Source: Camelus bactrianus
Taxonomy: Eukaryota; Chordata; Mammalia; Artiodactyla; Camelidae
Reading direction: 5' to 3'
Length of the DNA stretch: 64,000 nt
NCBI RefSeq assembly: GCF_048773025.1
Contig: NC_133569.1
Coordinates: 4,526,001-4,590,000, forward strand
A model generated the notes under the pieces. That model was given only the letters and a program-made list of their open reading frames with translations. It did not search any database and was not told the DNA's origin. Below are positions 37,551 through 48,950 of this stretch, piece by piece. The position numbers were made by a program, and so were the translations under genes. Numbering within the stretch: position 1 is the stretch's first letter; every line of letters starts with the position of its first letter.

Positions 37551-40200
37551 TCTCTTCAGTTGCAAACTCCACTCCATACATATATATGGGGAGGTACTAG
37601 CTCCAACTCAGTTTTACAGTGAAAATTGCAGGAACTTCAAACCGGCACTAGGAAACAGACTGAGAAACCAGAGTAAAAGTTTCTCCTGCAACCCGTTCCC
37701 TTTGTGCTAGATGAACGAACGTCTCTCCACATGCTCAGTTCTGAGAGATAAGTGTGTGTGAAAGCCGTCATTCACCTAGCTTGTTGGGAACACTAAGTTA
37801 CTCTTAGGTTGCAAACTCCACTCCATACATATATATGGGGAGGTACTAGCTCCTACTCGGTTTTACAGTGAAAACTGCAGGAACGTCAAACCGGCACTAG
37901 GAAACAGACTGAGAAACCAGAGTAAAAGTTTCTCCTGCAACCCTTTCCCTTTGTGCTAGATGAACAAACGTCTCTCCACATGCCCAGTTCTGAGAGATAA
38001 GTGTGTGTGAAAGCAATCCTTCACCTAGCTTGTTGGGAACACAAAGTTTCTCTTCAGTTGCAAACTCCACTACATACATATATATGGGGAGGTACTAGCT
38101 CCAACTCGGTTTTACAGTGAAAACTGCAGGAACTTCAAACCGGCACTAGGAAACAGACCGAGAAACCAGAGTAAAAGTTCCTCCTGCAACCCGTTCCCAT
38201 TGTGCTAGATGAACGAACGTCTCTCCACATGCTCAGTTCTGAGAGATAAGTGTGTGTGAAAGCAATCCTTCACCTAGCTTGTTGGGAAAACAAAGTTTGT
38301 CTTCAGTTGCAAACTCCACTCCGTACATATATATGGGGAGGTACTAGCTCCAACACGGTTTTACAGTGAAAACTGCAGGAACTTCTAACAGGCACTAGGA
38401 AACAGTCTGAGAAACCAGAGTAAAAGTTTCTCCTGCAACCCGTTCCTTTTGTGCTAGATGAACGAACGTCTCTCCACATGCTCAGTTCTGAGAGATAATT
38501 GTGTTTGAAAGCCGTACTTCACCTAGCTTGTTGGGAACACAAAGTTTCTCTTCAGTTGCAAACTCCACTACATACATATATATGGGGAGGTACTAGCTCC
38601 AACTCGGTTTTACAGTGAAAACTGCAGGAACTTCAAACCGGCACTAGGAAACAGACCGAGAAACCACAGTAAATTTTCTCCTGCAACCCTTTCCCTTTGG
38701 GCTAGATGAACGAACGTCTCTCCACATGCTCAGTTCTGAGATATAAGTATGTGTGAAAGCAATCCTTCACCTAGCTTGTGGGGAACACAAAGTTTCTCTT
38801 CAGTTGCAAACTCCACTACATACATATATATCGGGAGGTACAAGCTCCAACACGGTTTTACAGTTAAAACTGCAGGAACTTCAAACCGGCACAAGGAAAC
38901 AGACTGAGAACCAGAATAAAAGTTTCTCCTGCAACCCGTTCCCTTTGTGCTAGATGAACGAACGTCTCTCTACATGCTAAGTTCTGAGAGATAACTGTGT
39001 GTGAAGCCGTCCTTCACCTAGCTTGTTGGGAACACAAAGTTTCTCTTCAGTTGCAAACTCCACTCCATACATATATATGGGGAGGTACTAGCTCCAACTC
39101 TGTTTTACAGTGAAAAATGCAGGAATATAAAACCGGCACTAGGAAACAGACTGAGAAACCAGAGTAAAGTTTCTCCTGCAAACCGTTCCATTTGTGCTAG
39201 ATGAACGAACGTCTCTCTAAATGCTCAGTTCTGAGAGATAACTGTGTGTGAAGTCGTCCTTCATCTAGCTTGATGGGAACACAAAGTTTCTCTTCAGTTG
39301 CAATTTCCACTCCATACATATATATGGGGAGGTACTAGCTCCAACTCGTTTTTACAGTGAAAACCTCAGGAACTTCAAACCGGCACTAGGAAACAGACCG
39401 AGAAACCAGAGTAAAAGTTTCTCCTGCAACCCGTTCCCTTTGTGCTAGATGAACGAACGTCTCTCCACATGCTCAGTTCAGAGAGATAAGTGTGTGTGAA
39501 AGCCGTCCTTCACCTATCTTGTTGGGAACACAAAGTTTCTCTTCAGTTGCAATCCCCACTACATACATATATATGGGGAGGTACTAGCTCCAACTCGGTT
39601 TTACAGTGAAAACTGCAGGAACTTCAAACCGGCACTAGGAAACAGACCGAGAAACCAGAGTAAAAATTTCTCCTGCAACCCGTTCCCTTTGTGCTAGATG
39701 AACGAACGTCTCTCCACATGCTCAGTTCTGAGAGATAAGTGTGTGTGAAAGCCGTCCTTCACCTAGCTTGTTTGGAACGCAAAGTTTCTCTTCAGTTGCA
39801 AACTCCACTACATACATATATATGGGGAGGTACTAGCTCCAACTAGGTTTTACAGTGAAAACTGCAGGAACTTCAAACCGGCACTAGGAAACAGACCGAG
39901 AAACCAGAGTAAAAGTTTCTCCTGCAACCCGTTCCCTTTGTGCTAGATGAACGAACGTCTCTCCACATGCTCAGTTCTGAGAGATAAGTGTGTGTGAAAG
40001 CAATCCTTCACCTAGCTTGTTGGAAACACAAAGTTTCTCTTCAGTTGCTAACTCCACTCCGTACATATATATGGGGAGGTACTAGCTCCAACTCGGTTTT
40101 ACAGTGAAAACTGCAGGAACTTCAAACCGGCACTAGGAAAAAGACCGAGAAACCAGAGCAAAAGTTTCTCCCGCAACCCGTTCCCTTTGTGCTAGATGAA
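37550..40200. repeat. Mixed monomers with a third, looser relative of block A
   Basis: There are about 11 monomers. From about 38.5 kb the order of types resembles 10.15-11.6 kb: a unit with CACAGTAAA and GAGATATAAG, the TCGGG variant with ACAAGCTCC (38831), a GAAG unit, a GAAGTCGTCC unit (near 39250), an AATCCCC unit (39551), and a unit with GGAACGCAAAG (near 39775). The last CAAT-type monomer of the window is at about 39991. No gene is seen. Confidence 0.75.
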
Positions 40201-42660
40201 CGAACGTCTCTCCAAATGCTCAGTTCTGAGAGATAAGTGTGTGTGAAAGCCGTCCTTCACCTATCTTGTTGGGATCACAAAGTTTCTCTTCAGTTGCAAA
40301 CTCCACTCCATACATATATATGGGGAGGTACTAGCTCCAACTCGGTTTTACAGTGAAAACTGCAGGAACTTCAAACCGGCACTAGGAAACAGACTGAGAA
40401 ACCAGAGTAAAAGTTTCTCCTGCAACCCGTTCCATTTGTGCTAGATGAACGAACGTCTCTCCACATGCTCAGTTCTGAGAGATAAGTGTGTGTGAAAGCC
40501 GTCCTTCACCTAGCTTGTTGGTAACACAAAGTTTCTCTTCAGTTGCAAACTCCACTCCATACATATATATGGGGAGGTACAAGCTCCAACTCGGTTTTAC
40601 AGTGAAAACTGCAGGAACGTCAAACCGGCACTAGGAAACAGACTGAGAAACCAGAGTAAAAGTTTCTCCTGCAACCCGTTCCCTTTGTGCTAGATGAACG
40701 AAAGTCTCTACACATGCTCAGTTCTGAGAGATATGTGTGTGTGAAAGCCGTCCTTCACCTAGCTTGTTGGTAACACAAAGTTTCTCTTCAGTGGCAAACT
40801 CCACTCCATACATATATATGGGGAGGTACTAGCTCCAAATCCGTTTTACAGTGAAAACTGCAGGAAATTCAAACCGGCACTAGGAAACAGACTGAGAAAC
40901 CAAAGTAAAATTTCTCCTGCAACCAGTTCCATTTGTGCTAGATGAACGAACGTCTTTCCACATGCTCAGTTCTGAGAGATAAGTGTCTGTGAAAGCCGTC
41001 CTTCACATAGCTTGTTGGGAACACAAAGTTTCTCTTCAGTTGCAAACTCCACTCCATACATATATATGGGGAGGTACTAGCTCCAACACGGTTTTACAGT
41101 GATAACTGCAGGAACTTCAAACCGGCACTAGGAAACAGACTGAGAAACCAGAGTAATAGTTTCTCCTGCAACCCGTTCCATTTGTGCTAGATGAACGAAC
41201 GTCTCTCCACATGCTCAGTTCTGAGAGATAAGTGTGTGTGAAAGCCGTGCTTCACCTAGCTTGTTGGGAACACAAAATTTCTCTTCAGTTGCAAACTCCA
41301 CTCCGTACATATATATGGGGAGGTACTAGCTCCAAATCGGTTTTACAGTGAAAACTGCAGGAACTTCAAACCGGCACTAGGAAACAGACTGAGAAACCAG
41401 AGTAAAAGTTTATCCTGCAACCCGTTCCCTTTGTGCTAGATGAACGAACGTCTCTCCACATGCTCAGTTCTGAGAGATAAGTGTGTGTGAAAGCCGTCCT
41501 TCACCTAGCTTGTTGGGATCACAAAGTTTCTCTTCAGTTGCAAACTCCACTCCATACATATATATGGGGAGGTACTAGCACCAACTCGGGTTTACAGTGA
41601 TAACTGCAGGAACTTCAAACCGGCACTAGGAAACAGACTGAGAAACCAGAGAAAAAGTTTCTCCTGCAAACCGTTCCATTTGTGCAAGATGAACGAACGT
41701 CTCTCCACATGCTCAGTTCTGAGAGATAACTGTGTGTGAAGCCGCCCTTCAACTAGCTTGTTGGGAACACAAAGTTTCTCTTCATTTGCAAACCCCACTC
41801 CATACATATATATGGGGAGGTACTAGCTCCAACTCGGTTTTACCGTGAAAACTGCAGGAACTTCAAACCGGCACAAGGAAACAGACTGAGAAACCAGAGT
41901 AAAAGTTTCTCCTGCAACCCGTTCCATTTGTGCTAGATGAACGAACGTCTCTCCACATGCTCAGTTCTGAGAAATAATTCTGTGTGAAAGCTGTCCTTCA
42001 CCTAGCTTGTTGGGAACCCAAAGTTTCTCTTCAGTTGCAAACTCCACTCCTTACATATATATGGGGAGGTACAAGCTCTAACTCGGTTTTACAGTGAAAA
42101 CTGCAGGATCGTCAAACTGGCACTAGGAAACAGACTGAGAAACCAGAGTAAAAGTTTCTCCTGCAACCCGTTCCCTTTGTGCTAGATGAACAAAAGTCTC
42201 TCCACATGCTCAGTTCTGAGGGATAAGTGGGTGTGAAAGCCGTCCTTCACCTTGCTTATTGGGAACACAAAGTTTCTCTTCATGTGCAAACTCCACTCCA
42301 TACATATATATGGGGAGGTACTAGCGCCAACTCGGTTTTACAGTGAAAACTGTAGGAACTTCAAACAGGCACTAGGAAACACACCGATAAACCAGAGTAA
42401 AAGTTTCTCCTGCAACCCGTTCCATTTGTGCTAGATGAACGAACGTCTCTCCACATGCTCAGTTCTGAGAGATAAGTGTGTGTGAAAGCCGTCCTTCACA
42501 TATCTTGTTGAGAACACAAAGTTTTTATTCAGTTGCTAACTCCAAACCATACATATATATGGGGAGGTACAAGCTCCAACTCGGTTTTACAGCGAAAACT
42601 GCAGGAAATTCAAACCGGCACTAGGAAACAGACTGAGAAACCAGAGTAAAATTTTCTCCT
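40200..42660. repeat. Mixed monomers; partner of 45.2-46.3 kb
   Basis: There are about 10 monomers. The part at about 40.5-41.6 kb matches about 45.2-46.3 kb at 4727 bp (19 monomers minus 4). Shared variants are GAAAGTCTCTACACATG (near 40700 and 45427), TTGGTAACAC with CAGTGGCAAAC, AAATCCG, and GTGTCTGTGAAAG with CACATAGC. The last GAAG-type monomer of the window is near 41738. A relative of the 28.6-kb monomer (AAGTGGGTGTG with CACCTTGC) lies near 42230. Confidence 0.8.
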
Positions 42661-43655
42661 GCAACCCGTTCCCTTTGTGCTAGATGAACGAACGTCTCTC
42701 CACATGCTCAGTTCTGAGTGATAAGTGTGTGTGAAAGCCGTCCTTCACCTAGCTTGTTGGTAACACAAAGTTTCTCTTCAGTTGCAAACTCCACTCCATA
42801 CATATATATGGGGAGGTACTAGCTACAAATCGGTTTTACAGTGAAAACTGCAGGAACTTCAAACCGGCACTAGGTAACAGACCGAGAAACCAGAGAAATA
42901 CTTTCTACTGCAGCCCTTTCCCTTTGTGCTAGATGAACGAAAGTCTCTCCACATGCTCAGTTCTGAGAGATAAGTGTGTGTGAAAGCCGTCCTTCACCTA
43001 GCTTGTTGGGAACACAAAGTTTCTCTTCAGTTGCAAACTCCTCTCCATACATATATATTTGGAGGTACTAGCTCCAACTCGGTTTTACAGTGAAAACTGC
43101 AGGAACTTCAAACCGGCACTAGGAAACAGACTGAGAAACCAGAGTAAAATTTCTCCTGCAACCCGTTCCCTTTGTGCTAGATGAACGGACGTCTCTCCAC
43201 ATGCTCGGTTCTGAGAGATAAGTGTGTGTGAAAGCCGTACTTCACCTATCTTGTTGGGAACACAAATTTTCTCTTCAGTTGCAAACCCCAATCCATACAT
43301 ATATATGGGAAAGTACAAGCTCCAACTCGATTTTACCGTGAAAACTGCAGGAACTTCATACCGGCACTAGGAAACCGACTGAGAAACCAGAGTAAAAGTT
43401 TCTCCTGCAACCCGTTCCCTTTGTGCTAGATGAAAGAACGTCTCTCCACATGCTCAGTTCTGAGAGATAAGTGTGTGTGAAAGCCGTCCTTCATATATCT
43501 TGTTGGGAACACAAAGTTTCTCTTCAGTTGCAAACTCAACTCCATGCATATATATGGGGAGGTACTAGCTCCAACTCGGTTTTACAGTGAAAACTGCAGG
43601 AACTTCAAACCGGCACTAGGAAACAGACTGAGAAACCAGAGTAAAAGTTTCTCCT
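42660..43655. repeat. 4-monomer duplication, copy 1
   Basis: This block of about 995 bp is repeated at once to the right. Shared markers are TTGGTAACAC with AGCTACAAATC; CTAGGTAACAGACC with CTTTCTACTGCAGCCC (42901 and 43896); TATATTTGGAGG; GAACGGACG with CTCGGTTCTG; and GATGAAAGAACG. Part of the series returns at 46.3-46.95 kb, 3483 bp from this copy. Confidence 0.88.
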
Positions 43656-44650
43656 GCAACCCGTTCCCTTTGTGCTAGATGAACGAACGTCTCTCCACAT
43701 GCTCAGTTCTGAGAGATAAGTGTGTGTGAAAGCCGTCCTTCACCTAGCTTGTTGGTAACACAAAGTTTCTCTTCAGTTGCAAACTCCACTCCATACATAT
43801 ATATGGGGAGGTACTAGCTACAAATCGGTTTTACAGTGAAAACTGCAGGAACTTCAAACCGGCACTAGGTAACAGACCGAGAAACCAGAGAAATACTTTC
43901 TACTGCAGCCCTTTCCCTTTGTGCTAGATGAACGAAAGTCTCTCCACATGCTCAGTTCTGAGAGATAAGTGTGTGTGAAAGCCGTCCTTCACCTAGCTTG
44001 TTGGGAACACAAAGTTTCTCTTCAGTTGCAAACTCCACTCCATACATATATATTTGGAGGTACTAGCTCCAACTCGGTTTTACAGTGAAAACTGCAGGAA
44101 CTTCAAACCGGCACTAGGAAAGAGACTGAGAAACCAGAGTAAAATTTCTCCTGCAACCCGTTCCCTTTGTGCTAGATGAACGGACGTCTCTCCTCATGCT
44201 CGGTTCTGAGAGATAAGTGTGTGTGAAAGCCGTACTTCACCTAGCTTGTTGGGAACACAAATTTTCTCTTCAGTTGCAAAACCCACTCCATACATATATA
44301 TGGGGATGCACAAGCTCCAACTCGATTTTACCGTGAAAACTGCAGGAACTTCAAATCGGCACTAGGAAACCGACTGAGAAACCAGAGTAAAAGTTTCTCC
44401 TGCAACCCGTTCCCTTTGTGCTAGATGAAAGAACGTCTCTCCACATGCTCAGTTCTGAGAGATAAGTGTGTGTGAAAGCCGTCCTTCACATATCTTGTTG
44501 GGAACACAAAGTTTCTCTTCTGTTGCAAACTCCACTCCATACTTATATATGGGGAGGTACTAGCTCCAACTCGGTTTTACAGTGAAAACTGCAGGAACTT
44601 CAAACCGGCACTAGGAAACAGACTGAGAAACCAGAGTAAAAGTTTCTCCT
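43655..44650. repeat. 4-monomer duplication, copy 2
   Basis: This is the tandem partner of the preceding unit at 995 bp. It differs from copy 1 by more than ten bases that I could see (for example CTCATGCTCGG near 44195 and GGGGATGCAC near 44304), so it is older than the 14-monomer copies to the right. Confidence 0.88.
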
Positions 44651-46930
44651 GCAACCCGTTCCCTTTGTGCTAGATGAACGAACGTCTCTCCACATGCTCA
44701 GTTCTGAGAGATAAGTGTGTGTGAATGCCGTCCTTCACATATCTTGTTGGGAACACAAATTTTCTCTTCAGTTGCAAACCCCATTCCATACATATATATG
44801 GGGTGGTACTAGCTCCAACTCGGTTTTACAGTGAAAACTGCAGGAACTTCAAACCGGCACTAGGAAACAGACTGAGAAACCAGAGTAAAAGTTTCTCCTG
44901 CAACCCGTTCCCATTGTGCTAGATGAACGAACGTCTCTCCACATGCTCAGTTCTGAGAGATAAGTGTGTGTGAAAGCCTTCCTTCACCTAGCTTGTTGGG
45001 AAAACAAATTTTCTCTTCAGTTGCAAACCCCACTCCCTACATATATATGGGGATGTACTAGCTCCAACTCGGTTTTACAGTGAAAACTGCAGGAACTTCA
45101 AACCGGCACTAGGAAACAGACTGAGAAACCAGAGTAAAAGTTTCCCCTGCAACCCGTTCCATTTGTGCTAGATGAACGAACGTCTCTCCACATGCTCATT
45201 TCTGAGAGATAAGTGTGTGTGAAAGCCGTCCTTCACCTAGCTTGTTCGGAACACAAAGTTTCTCTTCAGTTGCAAACTCCACTCCATACATATATATGGG
45301 GAGGTACAAGCTCCAACTCGGTTTTACAGTGAAAACTGCAGGAACGTCAAACCGGCACTAGGAAACAGACTGAGAAACCAGAGTAAAAGTTTCTCCTGCA
45401 ACCCGTTCCCTTTGTGCTAGATGAACGAAAGTCTCTACACATGCTCAGTTCTGAGAGATATGTGTGTGTGAAAGCCGTCCTTCACCTAGCTTGTTGGTAA
45501 CACAAAGTTTCTCTTCAGTGGCAAACTCCACTCCATACACATATATGGGGAGGTACTAGCTCCAAATCCGTTTTACAGTGAAAACTGCAGGAAATTCAAA
45601 CCGGCACTAGGAAACAGACTGAGAAACCAAAGTAAAATTTCTCCTGCAACCATTTCCCTTTGTGCTAGATGAACGAACGTCTTTCCACATGCTCAGTTCT
45701 GAGAGATAAGTGTCTGTGAAAGCCGTCCTTCACATAGCTTGTTGGGAACACAAAGTTTCTCTTCAGTTGCAAACTCCACTCCATACATATATATGGGGAG
45801 GTACTAGCTCCAACTAGGTTTTACAGTGAAAACTGCAGGAACTTCAAACCGGCACTAGGAAACAGACTGAGAAACCAGAGTAATAGTTTCTCCTGCAACC
45901 CGTTCCCTTTGTGCTAGATGAACGAACGTCTCTCCACATGCTCAGTTCTGAGAGATAAGTGTGTGTGAAAGCCGTCCTTCACCTATCTTGTTGGGAACAC
46001 AAAATTTCTCTTCAGTTGCAAACTCCACTCCGTACATATATATGGGGAGGTACTAGCTCCAAATCGGTTTTACAGTGAAAACTGCAGGAACTTCAAACCG
46101 GCACTAGGAAACAGACTGAGAAACCAGAGTAAAAGTTTATCCTGCAACCCGTTCCCTTTGTGCTAGATGAACGAACGTCTCTCCACATGCTCAGTTCTGA
46201 GAGATAAGTGTGTGTGAAATCCGTCCTTCACCTAGCTTGTTGGGATCACAAAGTTTCTCTTCAGTTGCAAACTCCACTCCATACATATATATGGGTAAGT
46301 ACTAGCAACAAATCGGTTTTACAGTGAAAACTGCAGGAACTTCATACCGGCACTAGGTAACAGACCGAGAAACCAGAGAAATACTTTCTACTGCAGCCCT
46401 TTCCCTTTGTGCTAGATGAACGAAAGTCTCTCCACATGCTCAGTTCTGAGAGATAAGTGTGTGTGAAAGCCGTCCTTCACCTAGCTTGTTGGGAACACAA
46501 AGTTTCTCTTCAGTTGCAAACTCCACTCCATACATATATATTTGGAGGTACTAGCTCCAACTCGGTTTTACAGTGAAAACTGCAGGAACTTCAAACCGGC
46601 ACTAGGAAACAGACTGAGAAACCAGAGTAAAATTTCTCCAGCAACCCGTTCCCTTTGCGCTAGATGAACGGACGTCTCTCCACATGCTCGGTTCTGAGAG
46701 ATAAGTGTGTGTGAAAGCCGTACTTCACCTAGCTTGTTGGGAACACAAAGTTTCTCTTCAGTTGCACACCCCACTCCATACATATATATGGGGATGTACA
46801 AGCTCCAACTCGATTTTACCGTGAAAACTGCAGGAACTTCAAACCGGCACTAGGAAACAGACTGAGAAACCAGAGTAAAAGTTTCTCCTGCAACCCGTTC
46901 CCTTTGTGCTAGATGAAAGAACGTCTCTCC
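44650..46930. repeat. Mixed monomers with returned copies of two earlier blocks
   Basis: At about 45.2-46.3 kb the series of 40.5-41.6 kb returns. At about 46.3-46.95 kb the CTTTCTACTGCAGCCC, TATATTTGGAGG and GAACGGACG units of the 42.7-44.6-kb duplication return (46384, which is 2488 bp or ten monomers minus 2 after 43896). All monomers have the common GAAAGCCGTCC form or a single change of it. Confidence 0.8.
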
Positions 46931-48170
46931 ACATGCTCAGTTCTGAGAGATAAGTGTGTGTGAAAGCCGTCCTTCAGCTAGCTTGTTTGGAAAACAATGT
47001 TTCTCTTCAGTTGCAAACTCCAATCCACACATATATATGGGGAGGTACTAGCTCCAACTCGGTTTTGCAGTGAAAACTGCAGGAATTTCAAACCGGCACT
47101 CGGAAACAGACTGAGAAACCAGAGTAAAAGTATCTCCTGCAACCCTTACCCTTTGTGCTAGATGAACGAACGTCTCACCACATGCTCAGTTCTGAGAGAA
47201 AGGTGTGTGTGAAAGCCGTCCTTCACCTAGCTTCTTGGGAACACAAAGTTTCTCTTCAGTTGGAAACTCCAATCCATACATATATATGGGGAGGTACAAG
47301 CTCCAACTCGGTTTTACAGTGAAAACTGCAGGAACTTCAAACCGGCACTAGGAAACAGACTGAGAAACCAGAGTAAACATTTCTCCTGCAACCCGTTCCC
47401 TTTGTGCTAGATGAACGAACGTCTCTCCACATGCTCAGATCTGAGAGATAAGTGTGTGTGAAAGCCTTCCTTCAACTAGCTTGTTCGGAACACAAAGTTT
47501 CTCTTCAGTTGTAAACTCCACTCCATACAAATATATGGGGAGGTACTAGCTCCAACTCGCTTTTACAGTGAAAACTGCAGGAACTTCAAACCGGCACTAG
47601 GAAACAGACCGAGAAACCAGAGTAAAAGTTTCTCCTGCAACCCGTTCCCTTTGTGCTAGATGAACGAACGTCTCTCCACATGCTCAGTTCTGAGAGATAA
47701 ATGTGTGTGAAAGCCGTCCTTCACCTAGCTTGTTGGGAACACAAAGTTTCTCTTCAGTGGCAAACCCCACTCCATACATATATATGGGGAGGTACTAGCT
47801 CCAACTCGGTTTTACCTTGAAAACTGCAGGAACTTCAAACCGGCACTAGGAAACAGACTGAGAAACCAGAGTAAATGTTTCTCCTTCATCCCGTTCCCTT
47901 TGTGCTAGATGAATGAACGTCTCTCCACCTGCTCAGTTCTGAGAGATAATTGTGTGTGAAAGCCGTCCTTCACCTTGCTTGTTGGGAACACAAAGATTCT
48001 CTTCAGTTGCAAACTCCACTCCATACATATATATGGGGAGGTACTAGCTCCAACTCGGTTTTACAGTGAAAATTGCAGGAACATCAAACCGGCACTAGGA
48101 AAAAGACCGAGAAACCAGAGTAAAAGTTTCTCCGGCAACCCGTTCCCTTTGTGCTAGATGAAAGAACGTC
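46930..48170. repeat. 5-monomer duplication, copy 1
   Basis: This is a block of 1245 bp, exactly five monomers. Markers shared with the following block are GCTTGTTTGG with ACAATGTTTCTC (46981 and 48226), CACTCGGAAACAG with AAAGTATCTCC, TCAGTTGGAAACTCC, CTCAGATCTGAG, and AACTCGCTTTTACAG. Confidence 0.85.
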
Positions 48171-48950
48171 TCTCCACATGCTCAGTTCTGAGAGATAAGT
48201 GTGTGTGAAAGCCGTCCTTCAGCTTGCTTGTTTGGAACACAATGTTTCTCTTCAGTTGCAAACTCCAATCTACACATATATATGGGGAGGTACTAGCTCC
48301 AACTCGGTTTTGCAGTGAAAAATGCAGGAATTTCAAACCGGCACTCGGAAACAGACTGAGAAACCAGAGTAAAAGTATCTCCTGCAACCCTTACCCTTTG
48401 TGCTAGATGAACGAACGTCTCTCCACATGCTCAGTTCTGAGAGAAAGTTGTGTGTGAAAGCCGTCCTTCACCTAGCTTGTTGGGAACACAAAGTTTCTCT
48501 TCAGTTGGAAACTCCACTCCATACATATATATGGGGAGGTACAAGCTCCAACTCTGTTTTACAGTGAAAACTGCAGGAACTTCAAACCGGCACTAGGAAA
48601 CAGACTGAGAAACCAGTGTAAACGTTTCTCCTGCAACCCGTTCCCTTTGTGCTAGATGAACGAACGTCTCTCCACATGCTCAGATCTGAGAGATAAGTGT
48701 GTGTGAAAGCCTTCCTTCACCTAGCTTGTTGGGAACACAAAGTTTCCTTCAGTTGCAAACTCCAATCCATACTTATATATGGGGAGGTTCTAGCTCCAAC
48801 TCGCTTTTACAGTTAAAAACTGCAGGAACTTCAAACCGGCACTAGGAAACAGACCGAGAAACCAGAGTAAAAGTTTCTCCTGCAACCCGTTCCCTTTGTG
48901 CTAGATGAACGAACGTCTCTCCACATGCTCAGTTCTGAGAGATAAGTGTG
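48170..48950. repeat. 5-monomer duplication, copy 2 (partial)
   Basis: This follows copy 1 at 1245 bp but is cut short on the right, where the first 14-monomer unit takes over. The last clear shared feature is CTCGCTTTTACAG near 48800. At 48811 the unit has gained AGTTAAAAACTGC, an inserted base that also marks the start of the next 14-monomer copy at 52298. Confidence 0.8.
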
